A stretch of DNA of 64,000 nucleotides from Prorocentrum cordatum (Eukaryota > Sar > Dinophyceae > Prorocentrales > Prorocentraceae), in contig CAUYUJ010022520.1 of the NCBI GenBank assembly GCA_963575745.1, positions 33,658 through 97,657 of the forward strand. Direction: 5' to 3'. Position numbers and translations under genes: made by a program. How positions within the stretch are numbered: the first letter of the stretch is position 1; every line of letters starts with the position of its first letter. Shown piece by piece: positions 20,521-31,324 of the stretch. Below the pieces are notes generated by a model, which searched no databases, was not told the origin of the DNA, and saw only the letters and a program-made list of their open reading frames with translations.

Positions 20521-20809
20521 TCCACAGGGGCAACGCTGGGGGGGAGTAGGCTCGAGGTTCGAGGTGTTCGGACGGTTTCGGGGGATCCTGGCGACCCAGG
20601 GTGGGCCTTTCGCGGGCGACGTGGCGACACCGAGTATTCGGGGTCGGGGAGTGGCTTGCGAGATCTGGGTTCCGGGAGCGGTCCCGCGGACGCGCCGTCG
20701 CACGGGCACGTTCCGCGCGGGGCATCCGCGAGCAAGACGCCCCGCGTGTCCACGGGGTCGCGGTCTGGCCCGCGAGGCCGTGGACGTGCGGATGTGCTTT
20801 CCGCCCGCC
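20521..20809. other. GC-rich spacer
   Basis: No recognisable gene or repeat boundary. Confidence 0.4.
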
Positions 20810-21335
20810 GTTGCCCCTCCCCCCTCCTGGCGCCTCCTTGGGGCCTCCTGGCAGCCTCTTGGGGCGGAAGACTCCGATCTTCCGTTTGTGTTCCCCCTCT
20901 TGGGCCCCTCTTGGGGCTGTCTTGGGGCCCTCTTGGGTCGTCTGGGGGCCCTCTTGGGGGCCTCTTGGGGCGGTCTCGGGGGCTTCTTAGGCCATCTTGG
21001 CGCGTCGGAAGCATCAAACAATCGAGGACCCCAAAAACATTGAAAACTCAAACCGAAATCCGTGATTTTGGCCTCTCGGGCCCCCCCCCCTTGCGAAGGC
21101 TCTTGGGGCTCTCTTGGGCGTGTTGAAGGCGTCCTGGGCCGTCTTTAGGCCATCGTGGGCGTCTTGGACCGGTCGTGCGGCGATTCGGGGCCCTCCTTGT
21201 CGACCGCCTTCGGGGCCTCTTGGGACCTTGGGGCCGCAGAGTCGCGCGACGGGCCGCGGCGCACCCCATGGGGGGCAGGCGACGAGCCCCAAGAGAGTTG
21301 GCCATGTTGGGGTCTGGGCCCTCTTGGAGAGTCCT
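20810..21335 (+). repeat. Degenerate CTCTTGGGGCC repeat with an AT-rich island
   Basis: Short degenerate GGGCCTCTTGG units surround an AT-richer island at about 21005-21075 containing GAAATCCGTGATTTTGGCC. The same layout recurs at 30.4, 34.0, 35.8, 37.1, 45.4, 47.4, 59.4 and 60.8 kb. Confidence 0.75.
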
Positions 21336-21342
21336 TAGGACT

Positions 21343-21533
21343 AAGTCGGGTGTGTCCCCCTACAGGGAGATTTTTCGACGAAAAATAAAGAATACCCCCA
21401 AAAAATGCCCCAGAAAGGTCAAAAAATAGTCCAAAAATAGTCCCCAGACAATGTTTGGATTATTTGTTGTTTATTGTTGGGGTATTTCTTATCTTTCGTC
21501 GAAAATCCCCCTGTAGGGGGACAGGCCCGACTT
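21343..21533. mobile_element. TIR family M2, MITE-like element
   Basis: Two inverted arms of about 55 bp (21343-21398 and 21479-21533) share AAGTCGGG, GTCCCCCTACAGGGAGATTT, TCGTCGAAAA and GGGGTATT words. They enclose an AT-rich centre of about 80 bases with GACAATGTTTGGATTATTTG. Single arms or partial copies occur at 9143, 46604 and probably 51280. No transposase is present. Confidence 0.75.
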
Positions 21534-22311
21534 AACCTTAGGATTCAGGACTGCGGCCCCGGTGGATCCAGCAAGGACCCGAGGACGCTCCACCTCGTGC
21601 CTCGAGGGCACGAGTGCTCGGACAGCTGCACAAGCACGAGTGTTCGGCGGCCTGCGCGATGTTCTTGGGTCGGCGCTGGGTCCCCCCCCCTCCCCCTGCC
21701 GCGCGAAGCGCGCCAGGGCCGGCGCCTCTGGGGAGGAGGGACCAGCGCCGAGCCAAGACATCACCTCCGAGAGTCTATGTTCATGCAGCTGGTTCGTTCT
21801 AGAGCTTGGATCGGGTGCTGCTACGGGTGTCCATGGCCTTGTGCATCTACAGGACTTGCGACGAGGCCCCACAGACTCCAGAGCACTTCTCACGAGGCCC
21901 AGAGGGCCAGACGATGCGGGACAGACGACCTTGAGCCAGCGCCAAGGGCCAGGGACGATGCGGGACAGGAACAACCCCAACAGGAAGAGAGCCAGACGGC
22001 AGAGCTGGGGGACGTCGACCGACCACCCCACCGATGCTGGCCCAGCCGACCTTGAGCCTTGAGCCCAGGTTCGGTGCACATGGCTTCCTGGCCAAGCCAG
22101 GAGGGCGTGATGCATCGATCCTGGGCTGGGATCCCTGAGATCCGACGTGGCGACAAGCTTACGGCGACCCCCCCAAAAAAACACGCCGGCCGCATCGATC
22201 CGTGGGGGCCCCTCGGCCCGGGGCAGGGCGAGAGCTCCCGTTGTGACGTCTCGACGCCAGGATCTCGGGGGGGGTGCAGTGGGGGCCCGACCACGAGAAA
22301 CCTTCCCGCAA
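21534..22311. other. Spacer
   Basis: GC-rich, no convincing gene. Frames are open on both strands but have no recognisable motif. Confidence 0.4.
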
Positions 22312-22450
22312 GAAACCCAACCCCGAGGCCCCAGGACGTCCACCGATGCATGGCGTGGGAACGCCACCCTCTCCGTGGCAGAGCCGTCGAGACCCAAGAA
22401 GCCCAGGGCACCCTGGAGGCGAGCAGGGTGCTTCTTGGCACGGGCCCCTC
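22312..22450 (-). repeat. Dispersed repeat D2, minus-strand copy
   Basis: The reverse complement matches 31325-31455: words CTTGCCTCCAGGGTGCCCTGG, then TCTTGGGT, GTGGCGTTCCCA, GGACGTCCTGG and GGGTT-TTCTTG, at roughly three-quarters identity by eye. Confidence 0.65.
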
Positions 22451-22528
22451 CAACTGCAGCGCGGTCCGCCGGCGCCCCCCGAGCAGAGGAGGCGGGCGAG
22501 CTCTTGGGCGCTCTGCCCCCCCCCCGGA

Positions 22529-22600
22529 CAGAGGCGCGGGTCCACCGCGGAGCTCGCCCACAACGGCGCCTTGTGGGCGCCGCGCACCGAGGATCTACAA
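22529..22600 (+). other. Possible short exon
   Basis: A C-rich run ending in GGACAG is followed by about 70 bases encoding S-T-A-E-L-A-H-N-G-A-L-W-A-P-R-T-E-D-L-Q. Then comes AAG/GTACCT, a good 5' splice-site match. No family recognised, and intron status is unproven. Confidence 0.3.
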
Positions 22601-22635
22601 GGTACCTCGGGCCTCTCCGTGGCCGTCTCGCCTCC

Positions 22636-22996
22636 TCCCTGGTTCTCCTCCACCGCCTCCTCCTCCTCCTCCTCCTCAGCAGCAGCATCATTCTCCTCAT
22701 TCTCCTCCTCCTCCTCCTCCTCCTCCACATCCTCCTCCTCCTCCTCCTCCTCCTCCTCTCCTCCTCTCTCCTCCTCCTGCTCCTCCTGCTCCTCCTCCTC
22801 CTCCTCCTCCTCCTCCTCCTCCTCCTCCTCCTCCTGCTCCTGCTCCTCCTCCTTTCTCATCCTCCTCCTCCTCCTCCTTCCGCCTCCTCCTCCTTTCCCT
22901 CCTCCTATTCCTCCTCATCCTCCTCCTGATCATCAGCAGCATCAGCAGCATCATCATCTTCATCTTATTCAGCATCATCAGCATCATCATCAGCAG

Positions 22997-23061
<65 letters not shown>

Positions 23062-23493
23062 CACCACCATCATCATCATCATCATCATCATCAGCAGCAT
23101 CATCATCATCATCATCGTCATCGTCATCATCATCATCATCAGCATCATCATCATCATCGTCATCGTCATCGTCATCATCATCAGCATCATCATCAGCATC
23201 ATCGTCATCAGCATCATCATCGTCATCATCGTCAGCATCATCATCAGCAGCATCATCATCATCATCGTCATCATCATCGTCATCATTATCATCAGCATTA
23301 TCATCATCATCGTCATCATCAGCACCAGCAGCATCATCAGCAGCAGCATCATCATCATCATCAGCGTCGTCATCATGTTCAACATCAGCATCAGCATCAT
23401 CATCACCAGCAGCATCATGAGCATCAGCATCGTCATCATCAGCATCATCAGCAGCAGCATCATCAGCATAATCAGCATCATCATGGTCGTCAT

Positions 23494-23534
<41 letters not shown>

Positions 23535-23585
23535 TCATCAGCATCATCATCCTAATCATCAGCATCGTCGTCATCATCATCAGCC
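22636..23585 (+). repeat. TCC tract passing into (TCA)n/(CAG)n
   Basis: 22636-22925 is TCC-rich with TGC interruptions. 22926-23585 is a long CAT/ATC array with regular GTCATC, AGCATC and CAGCAG variants. Poly-Ser, His, Ile and Met frames are artefacts. Confidence 0.96.
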
Positions 23586-23784
23586 CTCCTCGCCCTCCTT
23601 GCCCCGACCGACCCGGGAGGAGGTTTCGTACGAGTTGGTATGCCCTCCAAGGTTTTCCAGCCTCGATATGCGTTCCGGCAGCTGCGCCTCGACGAGGGCG
23701 TTCTGGGGTGCCTGGATCGTCCCGAGCGGCAGTTGGGGACCCCAGCGATGGCCCGAAAACCGAGTGACCCTGATTTCGTCGTCT
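23586..23784. other. Spacer with a dispersed motif
   Basis: 23680-23770 carries GTTCTGGGGTGCCTGGATCG, TCCCGAGCGGC and a TTTCGG-type end. Related sequence appears in reverse at 48780-48900 and in part at 52890-52960. Confidence 0.45.
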
Positions 23785-23942
23785 ATTTCTCCTCCTCGTC
23801 TTGCTCCTCCTCCTACTCGTCCTCCTCCTCTTTCTCCTCCTCTTCCTTCTCTTCCTCCTCGTCCTCCTCCTCGTCCTCTTCCTCATCCCTCCTGCTCCTC
23901 CTCCTCCACCTCCTCCCTCCTCTTCCTCCTCCTCCTGCATGC
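23785..23942 (+). repeat. (TCC)n/(TCG)n mixed microsatellite
   Basis: TCC units with TCG and TTC interruptions. Confidence 0.93.
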
Positions 23943-23959
23943 CTTTTCCTTACAAATAA

Positions 23960-24558
23960 CTTCTCCCTGTCGCACCCCGAGGCCAGTGTTTAGGGCGGGC
24001 CGGACGTTTCGCCTGAGACTTCCTCACAATGTTTGACCCTGAAACTTATAAATTGGCAGCAGTTTCACAGATTGATGGCGGGTCGTTTTCAAAATCTGGC
24101 TCTCGCCTTAGCGCCGCGTTCATCCGTGTTAAAAACCACAAGAGCTTCACGGATTGAGGGCGGTTCTTTTCCAAGATGTTGTTCTCGCCTTGGCGCCGCG
24201 CACATTCGTTGTAAGTTGCAAGAGCTTCAAGAATTCCCATGGTCAGCGTACCAGAAATGTTTTGGAACGATTCAGGATTATGAGGGTGAAGGCAACAATT
24301 ACGTTGATTCGCTGTGTTGAAGTTCAGGAATGGCGTTCTGGCACGAATCGGGGTCGTCAACACGCAGCAGTCAGGTTGATCCGTGGCGTTAGAATCCCGA
24401 GAACACTGTTTTGGCATGCTTCAGGGTCTTCAAACGGTTGTCTCCCAACGAGGCAGTTTCCTCAGTGGAAATGAAACGTTGCAGGAGCCCATGAAGAGGG
24501 ATCTTGGAGGGAGAGTTGATTCCAACATCGTTGATGCCTCTTGGGTTTACACTGGTCC
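23960..24558 (+). repeat. Dispersed repeat D1, copy 2
   Basis: Second copy of the 18380-19152 repeat, with two instead of about four internal tandem units. It ends at the same TTTACACTGGTCC junction with TCC units. Confidence 0.8.
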
Positions 24559-25205
24559 TCCTCCTCTTCCTCCTCCTCTGACTCATCTTCGCCCATGTTA
24601 GCCGACGGTGTTCCCGCTAGTTGTTCAGCGCTGTAATTTCTCCGACTTGCTCAGTACACCATCGTCTGCCCTCTCAGGGGACTGGTTAGATGCCAGAGCT
24701 GGCGTGCCAGACTTCCTGTCCCGCCTTGTCTATGGACGCCTCGCCCCACCCACCGTGCTTCGAGGGAGGGAGAAGCACCCCGACCCCTTTTTACCTCAGA
24801 CCAGGAAAACTTACCGATCCCGCTAATTGCGCTGGCCTTGTTTTTGCCTTGTTGAGCCTCCTTGGAGGCCCTCGTCGCCAAAGCTGGATTCGCCTCAAGG
24901 CTCCTTGGTCAGAACGCACCCCGCGAGAGGTCCAGGGAGTAATTAGCGGTACAAATCTTAGTTCCCCGACTATTGGGGCTTATTGGGCCGTCTTGGTCGT
25001 TTATTTAGCAGTTTCGCCTTGCTCGGCGCCTTCCTCTGATACGTCGATTTTACAGCTGCGCTTGCGGGAGTGATTACTCTTCACGCTTCGCGTATCCCCA
25101 CCATCCCGTTCAGAAAGTTTGCCCATGAGAGTTGACGCGAAAAGTGATAAGGAGACACAAATGGTTAAACAAAGCTTGGCTGATCCATGGAGAACAGGGG
25201 CAAGG
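24559..25205. other. Spacer, unrecognised
   Basis: Possibly old coding DNA (one frame reads G-D-W-L-D-A-R-A-G-V-P-D-F-L near 24680), but no motif. At about 25080 it contains TTCACGCTTCGCGTATCCCC, which also opens the repeats at 37.2 and 57.1 kb. Confidence 0.4.
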
Positions 25206-25233
25206 GGAGGAGGAGGAGGAGGAGGAGGAGGAG
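25206..25233 (+). repeat. (GGA)n tract at the 3' side of RE4
   Basis: GGA on the plus strand, hence TCC on the sense strand of RE4. Confidence 0.9.
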
Positions 25234-25429
25234 CAGAGCAGAGCTGATCCTCATGGAGTCCCTGTCAAGATCCCGACCTCGAAGCTCGAAAAAAGCTTGA
25301 CTGTACTCTGAGAGGGTTCCTTCGAAACCAGACGACTAACGATGCGAGCCCCTCTCAGGCTCACAGCAAAGACTGCACTGGCCGATGGGCACCCCGATAG
25401 GCACGCAGCCCTCAGGGGGGGCCCATACA

Positions 25430-25740
25430 TCAGGCGCGGCGACCTCGTCCCTTCCCCCGCCCACCAGAGCTCGCCCCCCGCCCCCCACTCCCGACGTGTC
25501 GGCCACCACGGCCTCGATTCGAAGGCATATTAATTACTGGGATCTCAGGAGCTGTTGTCACTGCGATACCTTCCGGGAGACAAATTGGGATCCTACTTAC
25601 TGCCCGAGCAATCTGATCCTGCGTCACCCTACCTGTTGCTACGAGTGATGCTAGCCTCTCACTACTGGCCATCATCGGAAATCTACTAGCTAGCCTTTCA
25701 CGACTGTCATGCACACTGCTATCCCTCTCTGGCACTACCT
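25430..25740 (-). other. RE4 distal coding-like tail
   Basis: In a second minus-strand frame, after the 3' ORF ends, there is a plausible peptide: R-E-R-L-A-S-R-F-P, L-V-A-T-G-R-V-T-Q-D-Q-I-A-R-A, P-I-C-L-P-E-G, then a Gly/Arg-rich RGG-like end. It could belong to a longer 3' ORF after a frameshift. Confidence 0.35.
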
Positions 25741-26436
25741 GGGGGGGCGCCTCACGTACTCCTTGCGGTCGAACTTCGAGGTCTCCCTCTCCAGTGGTCC
25801 CCACGGGGCCGCGCCCGAAAGGAAGGAGCCCCCCTCCACCGCCACCAACGTTTCCACCATCGGGCCGATCACCACCCCCAGGTCGTGATGAGTATTCACT
25901 TTGAAGAGACATGTTGCCTTGTCTTTCTGGCCCTCGACCCTGCGATGAATCTGGACGCGGAAGTACTGGACAGCAGGAGCGATATCTGACAGCGGAACCT
26001 TCGCCAACTTCTCGTCCCATAACTCCCGCATGTCCTCTGCCACCGTCTTGGTAGCTCCGTACTCCCATACTGCCATGAAGATTTGTAGATGAGGAGCGGG
26101 ACGTCCTTTGTGGTCCACCATCTCGCCACCGTCTGCGCGCTTCTTCATCTCTGTGCTCGTCTCGTTGTCTGCCACTCCTGCCGCGACTGCGGCTGCGATC
26201 ATGCCCTGCCCTGCGTCCAACTCGTACCTCAAGTACACCACGGCTCCGAGGTCGACCAGCTCTCGATTGCTGATTAAAATCAACTTGCATATGACCACGA
26301 TGATTTTGTCGAAAGGAATGCGACCACCCTGGCTGCCCGACTCCTTCTTGCGTTTGGCGTCGGGCTGAGTGCCATCGGCTCCTGGGGAGGCGACACTCTT
26401 GAACCAAGCAGGTCTCTGGAGAGCCTCGACTTCCAT
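25735..26436 (-). CDS. RE4 3' ORF, 233-residue protein of unknown function
   Basis: It starts M-E-V-E-A-L-Q-R-P-A-W-F-K and ends R-R-P-P-R. It reads as normal protein: a basic N-terminal segment, a hydrophobic helix (I-I-V-V-I-C-K-L-I-L-I), then mixed alpha/beta-like sequence with F-M-A-V-W-E-Y-G and F-R-V-Q-I-H-R-R. No motif I recognise. It is not a retroelement enzyme; it may be an accessory protein of the element. It is the only RE4 frame without a break. Confidence 0.5.
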   Translation of the reverse strand: MEVEALQRPAWFKSVASPGADGTQPDAKRKKESGSQGGRIPFDKIIVVICKLILISNRELVDLGAVVYLRYELDAGQGMIAAAVAAGVADNETSTEMKKRADGGEMVDHKGRPAPHLQIFMAVWEYGATKTVAEDMRELWDEKLAKVPLSDIAPAVQYFRVQIHRRVEGQKDKATCLFKVNTHHDLGVVIGPMVETLVAVEGGSFLSGAAPWGPLERETSKFDRKEYVRRPPR

Positions 26437-26439
26437 GAT

Positions 26440-27190
26440 GAAAGCCGTGCACGTCGGTACTGATCGTACGAGTAGTTGATATGAAGGGCGCTATCTGGAC
26501 AGGCAGATGGCTTCGGAGATGGCGACAGAGAGACAGCGCATCCTCTCCCACATAGTCACAGCATGGGCACTCATAGGACGACGGGGTAACCATCGGGGCC
26601 AGTGCACGAGGTCCACATGTGAGGCAGTTTCCCTTTTGTAGTGATCGAAGTAGGTGACGGGCGGCAGTAACTTGCGTTGCAAAGGTCTGCAAACAGTGGA
26701 TGCAAACGTTGCTAGGTGTTAATACATGTGCTAGGTTGCGCAGTTGATGACAATGCCGTAGATGTTCAAGTAGCTGCTTACGGGTACTGAAGGCGCTCTT
26801 ACAGGGCTCCCCATTGAGGTCCATCGGGCACACAAAAGGCAACTCAACCTCTGCGTGATCTTCAGGCTCTTCAGGAGGGACCACTGGTGGAGCGTATCCA
26901 GGAGGGGGGATGCAGACAGAGAAAGCTTGGCTCCGAAGCTCAGTCATATCCACTCTCTGCAAATCCTCTGAGGCCTCCAAATCGGTGAGAAGACGCAAAT
27001 CATTGGCAACATCTCGCACGCTCTCGTAAGGGAGCAGCCTGGAGACGATCCAAATCGGACGCCACCTGTTTTGTCCAAGGCGAAGAGTTCGATGCAGGTC
27101 GCCCTGCACACATTGGAGGTCGCATGAGTTCAATAGGAGACGAGCCAAATAATGCGCATAAAATCTGAGCATGTTCCTCAGGGTGCGCAC
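26440..27190 (-). pseudogene. RE4 C-terminal C2H2-like zinc finger region
   Basis: This continues the RT C terminus. After a Pro-rich spacer there are three cysteine/histidine units: F-V-C-P-M-D then C-K-S-A-F-S with H-L-R-H-C-H; C-I-H-C-L-Q-T-F with R-H-L-L-R; and Y-E-C-P-C-C-D-Y with C-R-H-L-R-S-H. They probably bind nucleic acid. The frame stays open to 25430, but the stretch overlapping the next ORF is Arg/Gly-rich shadow. The protein most likely ends, or changes frame, near 26440. Confidence 0.65.
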
Positions 27191-30183
27191 TCCACGACTG
27201 ATACAGCTTAACTCTGCGAATCAAGAGCTCCAGCGAGGAGGGGACCAGCTTCCAATACTCAAGTACCTGTTTAGTCGATAATGATTTCACATGCGGGCCC
27301 TCCCAGGATGTAGCTTTCCCCATCATAGCGATACGCCCCAGACGAGCCAAGCAGCCATCTAAAATCGTAGTGTCCGTCTCCGTGACCACGAAACTTTCTA
27401 GTCCACTTAGTTAAGCGTTCTGAACGAACCCGATGAAGAGGCTACGTTTCCATCTTTTCGGGATCCCAAGACTCCACGCCCTGCCCAAGGAGAAAAAGCC
27501 CGAGCGAGCCGCCGAGCACCTCTTGGAGATCTCAGGTCTAGCCGAAGCGCTAAGCTGCAAATAAGGCCCAAGATATCTAGCTTCTTCCCGAACGGAGCCC
27601 TGGAGGAGAGAGGGGTCTTGGCGGAGCAACTGGCGACACTGATAGCCACATGCAGCGAAACACATAAGGTACTCTTGCTTGGTGCCGTTCTGGCCGTAAC
27701 CAAAATCAAAAAGATAGGAGTCAAGTCTGGCGTCGACCGTCTCAATCTTTGCTGTGAAATCTCTCAGCGGCATCTGCGGGTCCGCCAGGGCAAAACTGTT
27801 GATATCGTCAGCAAACTTGTACGTGCTAAGGTCGGCCTGGAGCCCCTGCCAAGATGCACGCAATCTCGTTGAGCATCAGCTTGGGACTCTCCATGCCTCC
27901 AGGACAAAATTGGGCGCGCGAATGTACCTACGCAGGCTCGGACAGCAAAAGGATCCCCCATCGTGTTCCCCTGTGAAGGTCGAACTGTGAGAGGGCCCTC
28001 AAGCGCGCCCAGCGAAATAATAGCATTCTTATATCTTTGTTGGCAAAGTGCGCGATCACACCCACGAGAGTGAAGAAGTACGGTTGTGTCCAGCTGGCCC
28101 CATAGAGAGCTGCCGAACGCGTTAGACATGTCCTTGAGCGTCATGGCGCGCGTGATGCCTTGAGCTCGTAGACGCCATGATGTGATCAGAGCCCCCATGA
28201 CTGCGTCCTCTCGTCGACGGTGTCGGTAGTAGCCGTGGTCCTGGACCGTCGCTGGGGGTCTGAGCAAAGTCGAGTAGTACGCCTTCCCAATAGCTGCCAT
28301 CACATGCACCACTCGGCGACCTCGGGGACCTGCTAGATTAGATTTACGTAGGCCTGCTCCTTCTGTCCGATGCCAGTAGAGGGGGCTGATGTTGTGCATC
28401 CTGATCTTCGCCAAGCCCACTTCTACCAGAAATCTGAAGCCTGAGTTTTTCGGCACACTCATGTCGGATCCTATGCCCTGACCACGACGCTGTTTGAGAG
28501 CCTTCTTTGGGAGGAACAGCATCAGCCAGAGCTCTAATGGTGCCGTGAAGTCTGGAACTGCTCGTCGTTTAGTTGCGTGTCGCATCCATCGAATAACTCG
28601 ATCAACATCTTCTTTACACAGGTCAATAATCTCCTCAAACGACTCCCACCAATACTGCTGACCATCACGTTCTGCACGCCATTCAAGCCAATCCTGGGGT
28701 TGAACAGCCATCCCGCCCTGAGAACCTTCGAGAGACCACACATCTAACCATGCCTGTGAAGTGGGTGCTGCTGTTCGAACCAGAAGACCATCGCGTTTCT
28801 TGGGTCCTATACGAGTGCGTGCAGCTCTTCGTGCCACTCTCATTGCTTCCGCCTGCTTCTGGTGATTCCATAAGTCCGTTGCTTCCGCCACCAGCTGAGA
28901 TTGAAGGGCACGAGAGGCTTTTCGTCGTACGAGACGTTGTTCTTGAGAGATGCGCTTTAGCTCGTTGTCTATGTGTTGGGCCTCCTCAGGGGAGGCATCC
29001 CACTTTCCTTCGCGTAAGTCTGCACGTCGATGCAAGAATAGCCGCCGCGCTTTGCAGTCTGCCTGCCGCTGCGCATCACCGTCGAGCGTCGTCATGCCAA
29101 AGTGAGTCTGTCCTGCAGTCGTTATACAATCCTCCAGAAGCTCGAAAATCTCATCTGGGGAGCCGTACTCTCGCAAATAGTTAGATGCTCCTCGCTGATC
29201 AAGTTGTTCCTGAACCGAATTGAGAAAACTAGCTTTGTTCTGTCCACGTTGAAGAGCTGACATCATCTCATCACGATCCCATCGCAGACGGGTCTGCGGA
29301 GCAGTCGGTCCAATAGTGTGCTGCGAATACCACAAAGTACATTCTAATGGTAAGTGATCACGTGGGCTGGGGCCCTGGAACGCCTGAAGCCGAGCACCTA
29401 GTCTGTGTAGCACATGCGCGTGGGCAATTGAGTCCTCCATGCCCGTGGGGATGAATAGATAATCAATACGAGACTTGCCACCATCCTGACCGAAGAAAGT
29501 TGGAATAACTGATGTCCCACGTGCGTTGGTCGCCGTCATCTGATGAGTCTGAAGTAGTTCGCGCAGCTGCTCACCTGCTCCTCTGCGCAGTCGCTCTGGT
29601 GACGGGGATTGCACCACCACTGTCTCAATAGATGCTCCCTCCCTCCTGCTGGAATGCCAATCCCGTCGCTGGCGTCACAGTATATCACAGGCGTCGTTCT
29701 CTGCGGCAGCGCAGAGGGAACCGTGCGGAGCCATTCAATAAGAACACGAGCCGTTCGAAGATACAATGGACGATGCTGGAGACGAGACGGTTTCGGCGGG
29801 AAATACATGCTGATGCCACAAATATCACTCCGTCCCCGTTTCACCCTGACTCCAAGACACCGCCCTTTGGCCTCCGCAGGGGAGACCCACGTCTGAATAA
29901 TCTGCTGCTCCTAAAACCCTTTGCCCAAGATGACCGAACACTCCGTACTGGAATTGCTTAGAGGAGCCGATGGGCCGAAGGGAGCCTCAATCACTAGACG
30001 TCCCTGCACTCGACGACGTAAGACGACGCTCCCAGAAATTTGCTGCCTCCTGTCCACCGCCTGAGTTCCAGCCAACAAAATCAGGTCGAAGTTCGATGTC
30101 TCCACCACAATTTCTTCAAGCCTATCTCCCGTACATGACTGAGGATTCCACCCCAGAAGACGAAGCTGTTGCTGCTGTGCCAT
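27000..30183 (-). pseudogene. RE4 endonuclease and reverse transcriptase (broken)
   Basis: It starts M-A-Q-Q-Q-Q at 30183, the first ATG directly before the endonuclease motif L-R-L-L-G-W-N-P-Q-S, with L-L-A-G-T-Q where Q-E-T is usual. A TAG near 29911 interrupts it, then V-I-Y-C-D-A-S-D follows. After a frameshift near 29600-29660 come S-R-I-D-Y-L-F-I-P and R-D-H-L-P-L-E, the domain end. The RT runs in the same frame with motifs A and B near 28120-27970. A second frameshift near 27800 leads to Y-K-F-A-D-D-I-N-S-F (motif C). A TAA at 27411-27413 breaks the conserved Q-N-A/L-S-G-L-E-S. A further frameshift near 27040 links to the finger region. The G-T-Q in place of Glu is odd and may be decay. 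Confidence 0.82.
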
Positions 30184-30290
30184 CACCGCCCAGAAAGGAG
30201 CGGCCGCAACTGGGGCATGTGTGGCCCCTTCACGATATACAATGAAGAAGAGAGTCTGCCCCTGGAATAGGAGTCTCGATAGAAAGGGGC

Positions 30291-30372
30291 TGGAGGAGGA
30301 GGAGAAGGAAGAGGAGGAGGAGGAGATCGGGGAGAAGGAAGAGGAGGAGGAGGAGGAGGAAGGGGAGACAAG
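30291..30372 (+). repeat. (GGA)n tract at the 5' side of RE4
   Basis: GGA/GAA units on the plus strand, so TCC in the RE4 sense direction. Confidence 0.93.
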
Positions 30373-30399
30373 CCGTCTCTTGGGGCCATCTTGGAGGCC

Positions 30400-30790
30400 A
30401 TCGATCAAAGAAGGGGGTGTTCTAAATTGTCGTCCCCCCCTGGGGCCATCAAAGTCGCCTCCTGGAGCGCTCTTGGGCGTTCTTGGGGCCGTTTCGGAGG
30501 TCTCTTGGAACCTTCTTGGGGCTCTCTTGGGCCATCTTGAGTCTTCAAAAGCCCATCGGAAGCGAAAGTGCAAGAGAAAAAAACAGTGATTGTCATTAGG
30601 TGTTTGAAGGATGTTGGCCTCTTGGGGGCGGGCTGGGGGGGTCAGGGAGCACGTGCATCCATCTTGTGGCCTTCGTCGGGTTTCTTGGAGGTATGTCGGA
30701 AGCTATGTTGAACTATGTTCTACCATCTTGAGCCGTTTTGGAGGCCATCTTAGAGCATCAGAGGCACTCTGGGAGCCATCCTGGGCGCCC
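30400..30790 (+). repeat. Degenerate CTCTTGGGGC repeat with AT-rich island
   Basis: Same class as 20810-21335. The AT-richer island is at about 30540-30605. Confidence 0.65.
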
Positions 30791-30794
30791 TGAC

Positions 30795-30935
30795 CGATCG
30801 CGGCCCGCCCCAAAAAAAATCTCAGTGAGGGTCGGGGGAGGGTACCCCTACCGAAAAGAAGAGGGGCTTTGAAAAAGGAACGGCAGAACTCGCTAGACCA
30901 CCTGAGCCAAAATGGCTGGTGGGATTATGAGAGCG
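30795..30935 (-). repeat. Dispersed repeat D3, SINE-like head, copy 1
   Basis: On the minus strand it starts ATCCCACCAGCC, then TTTTGGCTCAGGTGGTCTAG, which resembles a tRNA A-box and D-loop. It continues to C-rich sequence ending CCCCTCTTCTTTTCGG. The other copies are at 45655, 50985 and 58115. It shares 15 bases, AGCCATTTTGGCTCA, with DinoSL. Confidence 0.6.
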
Positions 30936-30945
30936 GTTCTTCTGC

Positions 30946-31250
30946 AGTCTTACTTCTGGGTTGCTATTGTTTTTCCCGTTGCTGGATCCTCCTCTCTCAG
31001 GCGATCGAAAACATGGATCAAGGGGCGTGGATTAGCGACGGGTCCCCTTTCCATGGGAAATCTCGGATTTCCGCCGCCGAGCGAGGCGGCACCATCCGCA
31101 CTTCGGGGAGGGCACCTCCCCCGATCCATGGATTTGGCGACCGCGCGCCAAATCCATGGATCGCTATCCATGTTTGCGCGCCCCCGATACTTCTGGGTTG
31201 CCATTTTTTTTTGCCCGTTGCTGGCTCCTCCTCTCGAGGGCCAGAAGAAA
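30946..31250 (+). repeat. Direct repeat pair about 238 bp apart
   Basis: TACTTCTGGGTTGC followed by TTT-CCCGTTGCTGG and TCCTCCTCTC occurs at 30950 and again at 31188. Between them lie two AATCCATGGAT-type words. No coding motif. Confidence 0.6.
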
Positions 31251-31324
31251 AGCACAGGCATCAGGCATAACTTGTCGAAGGTCCGAGCGGACCTCCGACA
31301 ACTTGCAGTGGAAACCCATGCCAG

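Larger units (their letters stand above)
25234..30290 (-). mobile_element. RE4: inactivated non-LTR retroelement, second lineage
   Basis: Read on the minus strand the order is endonuclease, RT, C2H2-type fingers, then a separate 3' ORF. No RNase H is visible. It lies between GGA tracts (TCC in its sense). RT motif A (M-T-L-K-D-M-S-N-A-F), motif B (R-P-S-Q-G-N-T-M-G-D-P) and motif C (F-A-D-D) differ clearly from RE1-RE3 and RE5. It carries two nonsense codons and at least three frameshifts. Confidence 0.85.

Noticed and set aside
22636-23585. CRISPR-like or origin iteron array
   Set aside because: A simple TCC/TCA microsatellite without spacers.
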